This document shows positions 57,654 through 64,000 of a stretch of 64,000 nucleotides of DNA, in pieces. The stretch is from contig CAYFUT010000004.1 of the NCBI GenBank assembly GCA_964346395.1, positions 13,202 to 77,201 on the forward strand, in the 5' to 3' direction. The notes beneath the pieces are model-generated. The model was not told where the DNA came from. It ran no database searches and was given only the letters and a program-made list of their open reading frames with translations. The number at the start of each line of letters is the position of its first letter. The first letter of the stretch is position 1. The translations under genes were made by a program, and so were the position numbers. This stretch comes from CAYFUT01 sp964346395 (lineage in GTDB: Bacteria; Bacillota; Halanaerobiia; Halobacteroidales; Halobacteroidaceae).

Positions 57654-58136
57654 TTACTCAGTAGCAGATACAGTTACTGTTACAGTTCCATTATAGTCGC
57701 CAGCCGTAAGAGATTCCCAAGCGTCATTGTCATTTCCTTCCCAATCAGCAGTTAAAGTAAGATTTCTATCTACATTGCTGCCAGCAGCAACAGAAGTAGT
57801 GTCAATTTCAGAAGTAACTTCTAAAGCAGAAGTAGCGTCATCAAAGCCATTTACTTCAGAACTAAGAGTTACCTCAGCATTAGTCTGAACATTAAAAGTA
57901 TCACTAATTTGATATTCTCCAGGTCCTTCATCAAGAGCGTTCTGATCTCCTCCCTCAACATCAGTAAAATTCATGCTATCAGGAGTAATTAACTTAGCAT
58001 AAGGTTCTACTTTAAGTTCAATATCAACCGTATCCTCAACATCTCCCTCATTTAAATTACCTTCTGCTGCCAATCCAACAACACTCATGCCAAAGACCAA
58101 TACCAACGCTAAAGCTAAAGTCATCAATTTTTTCAT
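57654..58136 (-). CDS. Small exported surface protein, possible fibre subunit
   Basis: A 160-residue protein with signal peptide KKLMTLALALVLVFGMSVVGLAA. The mature part is acidic and beta-rich: VDIELKVEPYAKLITPDSM near the start (PYAKL motif), Ser/Thr/Asp-rich strands, and the end TAGDYNGTVTVTVSATE, like the C-terminal strand of small secreted beta-sandwich subunits (spore-coat-U or CS1-like). No known family is assigned. It is first in its transcript, has a strong promoter with a 250-base leader, an AAGGGGG site and a stem-loop directly downstream, a layout typical of a highly expressed structural protein. Fibre formation is inference. Confidence 0.78.
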   Translation of the reverse strand: MKKLMTLALALVLVFGMSVVGLAAEGNLNEGDVEDTVDIELKVEPYAKLITPDSMNFTDVEGGDQNALDEGPGEYQISDTFNVQTNAEVTLSSEVNGFDDATSALEVTSEIDTTSVAAGSNVDRNLTLTADWEGNDNDAWESLTAGDYNGTVTVTVSATE

Positions 58137-58387
58137 AAATGGATTCCCCCTTATTGGTTGTAACTAGTTTTCCACTAAACTTCTCGCTGCTCCCCTAACA
58201 GATAACCACATTATCTGCTATGTACCTCTCCTCTCTTCTGACTACCACCCCCTTAAACGCACAAGAGTGTCTACCGCAAATTTTACTTTATTAATTAATA
58301 TGTATCATGACTGCAAAAATATTTATTTAAACCTAATTAAATTTTCCTGACCTGAAGCCCGCCTAGTTTATTACATTTATTTACTTT
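58137..58387 (-). promoter_or_regulatory. Long 5' leader of the surface-protein gene
   Basis: About 250 bases of untranslated RNA between the promoter at 58394-58422 and the ATG at 58136. It has a stable hairpin CAGATAA/TTATCTG (58199-58217) and a G-rich region; no riboswitch class I know is recognised. The whole spacer 58137-58522 has no credible gene. Confidence 0.5.
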
Positions 58388-58393
58388 ATTTAC

Positions 58394-58422
58394 ATTATAT
58401 ATAAATAAATCCGTTCAGTCAA
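58394..58422 (-). promoter_or_regulatory. Sigma-A promoter of the surface-protein gene
   Basis: Minus strand TTGACT (58422-58417), 17-base spacer, TATAAT (58399-58394): near-consensus; transcription start near 58387. Confidence 0.85.
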
Positions 58423-58522
58423 TGGGCAAAAGAAAATTGGTACAAGAAATACCCCCTGCTGAATTGCTTCAATCGCACGCTTAAATCTAACTCCAAATAC
58501 ATACTATGAGTTCATTCACAAA

Positions 58523-59755
58523 TTATTCACTTAATTTCCAGATTAGCCCCAAATAAATTTTACCATTGCCGCTGTGATTTTCTTCCCACTTGCTAGCCAG
58601 TTCCCAGTTCGAGGCCAGATTATAGTTTACTCCTCCGCCGTTAAAATAGCTGTCATGCGCGTACCTACCTGCATACCAAGCTTTCCACTTTTCCGCCTCC
58701 AAACCTAATTCAACTTCTGCTGCAGAATCCTTTTTCACCTTTGATCCTACTCGATAAAAAACCGGAAAATAAGCAACTTCCAGATTTATTAAATTCCGCC
58801 AGGTTACCTTATCTCTAAGGCCTAACCGAACAACCGATTTTCCCTGTTCAGGCATTTCCCTGCCGATGCGCCCCAGTACAAATAAATCATCTATCCCCAG
58901 CAGACTGTAACCCATATCAGCCTGATAAAATAATTCCTCTTCATTTTTCCTTACTCCAGCTCTCAGTTTATACTTATTCATCTGCCAGTTAAATTTAACT
59001 TCCGCTACTTTTTTATTCAGATAGCCTGCTAGTTCCAGGTTACTACTTGTAGAAGATTTATCTTTCCGCCCGAAGAGCTGATTCACTTCCTTTAAATCCC
59101 CCATGGCTACCAGTGCATTCTCTTGCTTTACTCCTCCTGAACTAACAGTAGTTCCCTTAATATAAAGGGCAAAATACCGGCGAGTAGTATTCTTATTACT
59201 CTTTACCTGCTGAGTTACCACTGCTACCGGCTGCTTTTTCTGTTGGCTAATCCAGCTTTTAGTCTCTGCTTCTATCTGTTCTCCCCGCCGACCCTGATAA
59301 CTGAACTTAACTTTGGTCAGCACTCTATCTTTCTCTGACTCAATCTGTAGGGGCTGAAAATAAAATTTTAAATGAGCCTGCCCCGTTTCTCCACTTTCGT
59401 TAATCAACTTTTCCTTTAATTCTACTGCCGCTTGTTCTTTGTTGACTGCTGTCAACCAGGAATTATAATGAACCTGCGAACTTTCTTGCTCTGCACCTCC
59501 CCTCAGCAAAGCTGAGAATTTCCCTTCTTTATGTATGTATTTCAATATCTCGTCTCTACTAATCACCTGCCATTTTTTATTTTTCTGCGGTTCATTTAAA
59601 CTAAATTTAGCCTGCAGAAACTCTGCTAGCTCCGCATCAAGTTCAATAAACTGCAGAGAATAAACCACAATCGGCTGTTCTACTGCCTGCAGATAAGGCG
59701 CAGCAACAAAAACTAAAACCACCGTAAATAAAACAATTCTTAATTTCCGCTTCAT
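58523..59755 (-). CDS. Exported, probable outer-membrane beta-barrel protein linked to the secretin
   Basis: A 410-residue protein starting at ATG 59755 (GGGAGGG site). Signal peptide IVLFTVVLVFVAAPYLQAV; residues 25-190 form a soluble domain (IVVYSLQFIELDAELAEFLQAKF ...) and the C-terminal half is a series of alternating amphipathic strands: NLELAGYLNKKVAEVKFNW, YKLRAGVRKNEEELFYQAD, VVRLGLRDKVTWRNLINLEV, WYAGRYAHDSYFNGGGV, GKIYLGLIWKLSE. No known family. It is seven bases after the secretin gene and translationally adjacent, so the two products probably act together in the outer membrane. Confidence 0.75.
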   Translation of the reverse strand: MKRKLRIVLFTVVLVFVAAPYLQAVEQPIVVYSLQFIELDAELAEFLQAKFSLNEPQKNKKWQVISRDEILKYIHKEGKFSALLRGGAEQESSQVHYNSWLTAVNKEQAAVELKEKLINESGETGQAHLKFYFQPLQIESEKDRVLTKVKFSYQGRRGEQIEAETKSWISQQKKQPVAVVTQQVKSNKNTTRRYFALYIKGTTVSSGGVKQENALVAMGDLKEVNQLFGRKDKSSTSSNLELAGYLNKKVAEVKFNWQMNKYKLRAGVRKNEEELFYQADMGYSLLGIDDLFVLGRIGREMPEQGKSVVRLGLRDKVTWRNLINLEVAYFPVFYRVGSKVKKDSAAEVELGLEAEKWKAWYAGRYAHDSYFNGGGVNYNLASNWELASKWEENHSGNGKIYLGLIWKLSE

Positions 59756-59792
59756 CTCTACTCCCTCCCAACTGCTAATTACCAATTATAAA

Positions 59793-61052
59793 TTATTGAA
59801 TCACCGGTGTAACCATGATCAGCAACTCTCTGCTTCCTTTGCGCTCCGTTTTACTGCCGAACATCCACCTAATCAGCGGGATTTTACTTAAGATCGGTAC
59901 TCCTTCTCTTTGGGAGGATTGATTCTGTCTGGTCATACCTGCTAAAACAGCAGTTTGCCCGCTTTTTAGCCGCAGGCTGGTCTGCAGTGAGTTTTTCTGG
60001 ACTACAATATCCGGCCGCTTTTGCTCTACAAAGTGGCTTATTTCCGGACTAACCTGCAGGTCAATTAGTTTCTTGCCCACTACATCCGCAGTTAAATTTA
60101 ACTTCATCCCTACTTTTATCTCTTCTATCCGCGAATCACTATCCGTATCACCTGAATCATCAGCATCTATTACTACATTTTCTTCTTTCCCAACAAATAA
60201 TTCAGCCTGTTCGCCGTCAGTTACTAGCACATGCGGATTAGCTTTCACTTTCGCCTGCTGCTTTTCTTCCAGCATCTTCAGCTGAGATAAAAACTTACCG
60301 TAATAGTCTCCCTCAAAAGTCAACAGCCCATCAGTGAGGTCATAACTGGCTTTCTCTTCTCCCGCAGCTGATTCATCATAGCTGAATAATTTATTCCCTA
60401 TTTCCTTCATCTTGCTGGAGTTAACTTCCGTAATTACTACTTTGACTTTAACCTGCGGCTTCGGTTGGTCTAGCTTATTAATAAATTTTTTTATCCGCAC
60501 CAGCTTCTTTGTCGGCGCACTAATGGTCAATCGATTGTCCTTTGTATTCCCGTGCACATAAGGTTGAAAAAAATCAGGCAGTAAAGTAAATACCCGTTTG
60601 GCACTTATGTGGTTTAGCTTCACTACTTTTACTTCACTTAATTTACTGAACGTATTACTTTTAGGACTGGGAAGACCCACCAAATAAAAATCTTCCACTT
60701 TACGATATGTATAGCCCCCACTGGCTAAAACCCGCTCTAATGCCTTTTCCAAAGGTAGATCCTCAAATTCAGCCGTCACTACTCCCCCTACAGTCTGATC
60801 AGGAATAATATTGACTCCCGTCTGCAGGGAGATTTCTTTTAATGCCTCCCGTAAGTCAGTATTAAAAAATGTCATCGTCACCCGCGGCTGTTTCTCTTTT
60901 TCTTTATTTTTCTGTTTTTTCTCTTGCTGCTGATCTGTCTGTTTCTGCTGTTCTTTTTGCTGCTCAGCTTCAACCCTGCTCAACGGCTGAACTGCCGCCA
61001 GCAAAATTAAAACCACACTCAACGCAACTATTAGCCTCTGCTTTCTCTCCAT
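59793..61052 (-). CDS. Secretin (GspD/PilQ family)
   Basis: A 419-residue outer-membrane secretin. Signal peptide (LIVALSVVLILLAAVQPLSRVEA), a Gln/Lys/Glu-rich linker (KEQQKQTDQQQEKKQKNKEK), an STN domain (RVTMTFFNTDLREALKEISLQTGVNIIPDQ), one NolW/N-type domain (VKVVKLNHISAKRVFTLLPDFF), and the secretin core with VKANPHVLVTDGEQAELFVGKE and the end GVPILSKIPLIRWMFGSKTERKGSRELLIMVTPVIQ. Shorter than PilQ or GspD (usually 550-700). It may serve the gspF-pilP machinery at 27.7-33.5 kb or the surface proteins next to it. Confidence 0.92.
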   Translation of the reverse strand: MERKQRLIVALSVVLILLAAVQPLSRVEAEQQKEQQKQTDQQQEKKQKNKEKEKQPRVTMTFFNTDLREALKEISLQTGVNIIPDQTVGGVVTAEFEDLPLEKALERVLASGGYTYRKVEDFYLVGLPSPKSNTFSKLSEVKVVKLNHISAKRVFTLLPDFFQPYVHGNTKDNRLTISAPTKKLVRIKKFINKLDQPKPQVKVKVVITEVNSSKMKEIGNKLFSYDESAAGEEKASYDLTDGLLTFEGDYYGKFLSQLKMLEEKQQAKVKANPHVLVTDGEQAELFVGKEENVVIDADDSGDTDSDSRIEEIKVGMKLNLTADVVGKKLIDLQVSPEISHFVEQKRPDIVVQKNSLQTSLRLKSGQTAVLAGMTRQNQSSQREGVPILSKIPLIRWMFGSKTERKGSRELLIMVTPVIQ

Positions 61053-61181
61053 GCTATCTCCTCCTGTCCAAATATAAATTTTATTACAATCTATGTAATA
61101 ATATTCCTTTAATTTCTACTATATTACTTATGGGGTTCGTTTTAAATTCCTCCTTTTAATTCAAATTTTTAATAAAATGAA

Positions 61182-61892
61182 TTAATCCTCTACCTCTTGA
61201 GTATACTCGGGGGTTTCTCCCTTCAAATCAAGATAAAGTGAGCCATCTGTATTTAAAGTAGCCAGCATTACTTTCGAAACATCTTCTACTCCCTGTTTCT
61301 GAAGCTCATTATATAACCAACTAAAATCAAGATTATTCTGACTTAAGTTCTGTTCTAACACCTGCCCGTCTTTAATTATCTCTGTCGCCAAGCCTTTATA
61401 ATCAACATCTAAACCTAAATCTTTTTTGGTTACCGGATTATGATAATTCTTTTTCTGCACACTTAACTTGCCGTTTGATTCTAACACGGCAAATTCCACT
61501 TCATTCAAATCAAAAATCCCTTTTTCTCTTAACTGCATTTCCAAAGCATCCAGAGTATACCGCGCCTTAGCCATATTTTTCTCCAAAATTTTTCCATTTT
61601 GAATGACAACTACCGGTTCACCTTTGACTAATTTTCTAATTCTTAAACTTTTAATTGTTAAAAAACCAAGTCCCATGGTACAGGTCGCCAAAATAATAGG
61701 ACTAATCAACACCGCCCCTCCTTTAACTTTATTAACTACATACCCGCCGGTAATAGTTCCGATAGTAATAGCAGTTACAAAATCAAAATAAGTGCTTTGA
61801 CTTAAAAGTTTCCTCCCGATTACTCTCGTAACTACTACTAATAAACCAAAAACCACCAAACTAGCCCAGATAACTTCTATATAATCCGCCAT
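61182..61892 (-). CDS. DUF421 membrane protein (YetF-like)
   Basis: A 236-residue membrane protein with the DUF421 pattern: three N-terminal helices (EVIWASLVVFGLLVVVTRV, YFDFVTAITIGTITGGYV, PIILATCTMGLGFLTI), the signature FDFVTAITIGTI and a cytoplasmic domain with GEPVVVIQNGKILEKNMAKARYTLDALEMQLREKG and FAVLESNGKLSV, then a C-terminal duplicate-like segment (LDLKGETPEYTQEVED). YetF-type proteins in Bacillus affect spore germination and stress; molecular function unknown. Confidence 0.9.
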   Translation of the reverse strand: MADYIEVIWASLVVFGLLVVVTRVIGRKLLSQSTYFDFVTAITIGTITGGYVVNKVKGGAVLISPIILATCTMGLGFLTIKSLRIRKLVKGEPVVVIQNGKILEKNMAKARYTLDALEMQLREKGIFDLNEVEFAVLESNGKLSVQKKNYHNPVTKKDLGLDVDYKGLATEIIKDGQVLEQNLSQNNLDFSWLYNELQKQGVEDVSKVMLATLNTDGSLYLDLKGETPEYTQEVED

Positions 61893-62030
61893 TTTATCTG
61901 CTCCTTTATTTAACTTTTAACTTCTATTTATCCCAGTTCTTCCTTTCGCTTTCTGACAGCTTTGCCAACTATTTTGTTAACAACAACAAATTATTATGTA
62001 CAAAAACATTTCTCATTAAATTTTTCCAGC

Positions 62031-62105
62031 AAAAAAATAAAGCCGCCTGGCGGCGAACTTAGGTTAAGGCTAAGGTTAAGTTTGAGTAACCCACAAAAAC
62101 AAATT
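62031..62105. repeat. REP-like element, hairpin plus hexamer repeats, copy 4
   Basis: Hairpin GCCGCC/GGCGGC (62042-62047, 62049-62054) with a T-run on the minus strand, then plus-strand hexamers GTTAAG-GCTAAG-GTTAAG and TTTGAG. Aligns with 41257-41330. The spacer 61893-62199 holds only this element and the mcp terminator. Confidence 0.72.
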
Positions 62106-62149
62106 CGCAAAAGTTATTCTCACTCTGTTGCTAAAAAATATAAGCCCTT

Positions 62150-62184
62150 ATATAATAAAAAGCACCGACCAAAGGCCGGTGCTT
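62150..62184 (-). terminator. Terminator of the chemoreceptor gene
   Basis: Stem 62160-62170/62174-62184 (11 bp, one G-U pair in the minus reading), then TTTTTATTATA on the minus strand. Confidence 0.88.
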
Positions 62185-62199
62185 AAACTAAATCTGAAC

Positions 62200-63849
62200 T
62201 TATAGTTCAAATTTTTCTACTAATGTCTGTAATTTTTGAGCCATACTGGCCAGTTCTTGCGAAGAATTAGTAACCTCATCCGACATGTGCTGAATATCTT
62301 CTGAACTTTCCCGCACATCTTCACTAGTTTCCGCTAAATCCTGGGTAGCATTAGCTGTTTCTTCAATCTGAGCTGCCGTCTCTTCACTCGATTCTTCAAT
62401 CTCAGTAAATACTTCGCCAGTTTCTTCTACTACTTCTTCTCCTGTTCCTACCCGCTCCTTAACTTCTTTTATTGCCTCTAAACCAGTACTAGTTTTAGTC
62501 TGAGTTTCACTAATCAATTCCGCTATTTCTTCCGTAGCTTCATTAGTCTCTTCAGCTAATCCGCGAATTTCATCAGCTACCACCGCAAAACTTTCTCCTG
62601 CTTCTCCAGCTCTAGCTGCTTCTATAGAGGCATTTAATGCCAGTAAATTAGTCTGTTCAGCTATATCATTGATCATCCCTACTATTTTACCAATTTCCTT
62701 CGAAGTATCATCTAAACCGTTAATTACTGTTACTGCTTTACTCACCGATTCACTAATCTTATGCATGCTAGTTAAAGTTTTCTCTATATTCTGGCTGCCT
62801 ACTTCTGTCTGAGAACTAGCTTCCTGAGCAAAACTAGTCACTTCTTCGGCACTGGCCGATATCTGCTGAATATTAGCCGACATACTCTCCAGCAGTCCAC
62901 TAGTTGTCTCTATCGTAGCATTTCCTTCTTCGGCACTAGCTGACAGTTCTTCGCTATAAGCAGATAAATCTTCCGCCGTATCAGAAATGTCCAGCATCAT
63001 TTCTTTCTGCTGGTTAACAGTTTTATTAACCTGATCTGCTAACTGACCTAACTCATCCTCGGTATCGATACTTAACTCTATATCTAACTTTCCGGCAGCT
63101 ACCTTTTTCATTTCCTCTACTACTCGCTGCACATTTACCTTTATATAATCAGACAATTTATAAATAACAAAACTCAATAGAATACCCCCGAAAACAAAAC
63201 TCCCTAAAATAACTATTAAAATCTGCTGGCGAAAGCTATCCAGGCGGCTGCCTATCTCAGCCAATTCCGAATTGATAATCGAATTATAAGCCCCGGAACC
63301 TATAAACCAATCTGTTCCCGGAATCGGCTCTACATACCCAAACTTAGTTTCTTCTTTACCAGTATTCGGATTTTCATACAGATAAGTAATAAAGCCGCCT
63401 CCACCTTCAGCTGCTTTAGCTAATTCTCTGATTATATACTTCCCTTCTGCATCTTGTAAATCCCACCTATTAGTACCTACTACTTCCTGGTCAGGCGGCA
63501 GAGAAATGGTATTTCCTTCATAGTTGTAAATGAAAAAATATCCTGCTTTCCCAAATTCAAGCTGCCTATTCTGTTCTCTAATCAACTGGGCTAATTCCTC
63601 TTCGGATAAATCAGCTTGATTTCTTTCATATACCTGACCTAAATTTTGAGCTGCTGTGTGAGTTGTCTGCTTAATTCGATCTCGCTCTTTGCCTATAAAC
63701 AATTCCCGTAAAACTTGAGTAGTATTACTATCTAACTGGTTAAACTGGTAAGTGATTATCCCCATGATAATTAAAAATATCACCAAAAATGTGGCCCCAA
63801 TCCCTACTAATATTTTTTTTCGCAGCGACAAATTCTTGATTAAGTTCAT
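62200..63849 (-). CDS. Methyl-accepting chemotaxis protein with periplasmic Cache domain
   Basis: A 549-residue transmembrane chemoreceptor. ATG at 63849 follows AAGGAGAGTGG. Helix 1 is ILVGIGATFLVIFLIIMGIITY, followed by an extracytoplasmic Cache (sCache_2-like) domain with FGKAGYFFIYNYEGNTISLP and YVEPIPGTDWFIGSGAYN, helix 2 ILIVILGSFVFGGILLSFVIY, a HAMP domain and a long coiled-coil signalling domain with the conserved tip EQTNLLALNASIEAARAGE. Ligand is unknown; Cache domains sense organic acids and similar small molecules. Own promoter and terminator. Confidence 0.96.
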   Translation of the reverse strand: MNLIKNLSLRKKILVGIGATFLVIFLIIMGIITYQFNQLDSNTTQVLRELFIGKERDRIKQTTHTAAQNLGQVYERNQADLSEEELAQLIREQNRQLEFGKAGYFFIYNYEGNTISLPPDQEVVGTNRWDLQDAEGKYIIRELAKAAEGGGGFITYLYENPNTGKEETKFGYVEPIPGTDWFIGSGAYNSIINSELAEIGSRLDSFRQQILIVILGSFVFGGILLSFVIYKLSDYIKVNVQRVVEEMKKVAAGKLDIELSIDTEDELGQLADQVNKTVNQQKEMMLDISDTAEDLSAYSEELSASAEEGNATIETTSGLLESMSANIQQISASAEEVTSFAQEASSQTEVGSQNIEKTLTSMHKISESVSKAVTVINGLDDTSKEIGKIVGMINDIAEQTNLLALNASIEAARAGEAGESFAVVADEIRGLAEETNEATEEIAELISETQTKTSTGLEAIKEVKERVGTGEEVVEETGEVFTEIEESSEETAAQIEETANATQDLAETSEDVRESSEDIQHMSDEVTNSSQELASMAQKLQTLVEKFEL

Positions 63850-63940
63850 TTTACCACTCTCCTTCATCATTTTTATTACTTCTAGTCTTTACTATTAAGT
63901 TAAAATTTACTTTCAGTTATATATTTAAGAGTGTATTTTT

Positions 63941-63949
63941 ATTATAACA
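63941..63949 (-). promoter_or_regulatory. Extended -10 promoter of the chemoreceptor gene
   Basis: Minus strand TGTTATAAT (63949-63941), an exact TGnTATAAT element about 85 bases before the ATG; no clear -35. Confidence 0.6.
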
Positions 63950-64000
63950 CATAAAACAATAATTTTCTGTGGAATAAGTTACATTTCTTAGAATCATTTA

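Noticed and set aside
54764..58136. WxL or classical chaperone-usher pilus system
   Set aside because: No WxL motifs and no usher gene; the resemblance is limited to short strand motifs.
58423..58522. Short frames in the spacer before the surface-protein promoter (ending LKQFSRGYFLYQFSFAH or similar)
   Set aside because: Two overlapping frames look protein-like but neither has a start and ribosome site; may be part of a dispersed repeat, which I cannot check.
1..64000. CRISPR arrays, tRNA or rRNA genes, insertion sequences, phage genes
   Set aside because: No regularly spaced identical repeats, no cloverleaf-type sequences, and no transposase or integrase was seen on either strand.

Overview
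The window looks like a chromosomal stretch from an AT-rich, endospore-forming Firmicute with an outer membrane, most likely a member of the Halanaerobiales (Halobacteroidaceae-type). The evidence is the coexistence of a spoIIIA sporulation operon, GerMN and AMIN/Amidase_3 proteins (Firmicute features) with outer-membrane machinery: a POTRA/Omp85 BamA-like protein, a secretin and at least two other proteins that look like beta-barrels. The genus assignment is inference. Every protein gene I accept is on the minus strand, so each operon reads from high to low coordinates. Two runs of exactly 100 N (11082-11181, 23204-23303) are assembly gaps that hide only gene ends.

Layout, left to right: spoIIIAF (partial)-AE-AD-AC-AB-AA with a candidate sigma-E promoter (1-3.9 kb); a lytic transglycosylase and a secreted CpdB-like nucleotidase (4-6.5 kb); a gene-free stretch that encodes, on the PLUS strand, a large ornate structured RNA of about 530 nt (6680-7210); a small RHH-like protein gene; efp-pepP-aroQ-aroB-aroK-aroC (7.7-12.9 kb); a four-gene accessory operon with a DUF4280 PAAR-like protein, a 1260-residue LysM protein, a lipoprotein and a membrane-anchored protein (13-19.5 kb); a complete moxR-DUF58-batA/B/C/D operon (19.7-27.5 kb); a type II secretion/type IV pilus assembly operon, gspF-H-I-J-K-pilM-N-O-P (27.7-33.5 kb); aroE, a drug/metabolite transporter, two nucleoside-gate membrane proteins, an outer-membrane barrel and BamA (33.7-39.2 kb); a YtrA-type regulator with an ABC transporter (39.3-41.2 kb); folE-folP-folB-folK (41.4-43.7 kb); GerMN protein, two AMIN amidases and a PrcB-like protein (43.9-48.6 kb); pgi (48.8-50.2 kb); hflC-hflK with an unusual HEAT-repeat subtilase (50.5-54.5 kb); a group of exported beta-sandwich-like proteins next to a secretin and an outer-membrane protein (54.7-61 kb); and a DUF421 protein and a Cache chemoreceptor (61.2-63.9 kb).

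The most notable element is the RNA at 6680-7210. It has an extended -10 promoter, about a dozen helices, long-range pairings, and G-U wobbles that pair only on the plus strand. Its class is unresolved; in size and complexity it resembles OLE, GOLLD and ROOL RNAs. Two protein systems also deserve attention. One is the PAAR-like/LysM operon, whose two main proteins share a GDY-containing repeat. The other is the surface-protein/secretin cluster at 54.7-61 kb, whose three small exported proteins end in a similar A-G/D-x-Y-x-G strand. Intergenic DNA carries two families of degenerate short repeats: a hexameric one attached to REP-like hairpins, and a heptameric one that often runs into gene 3' ends.
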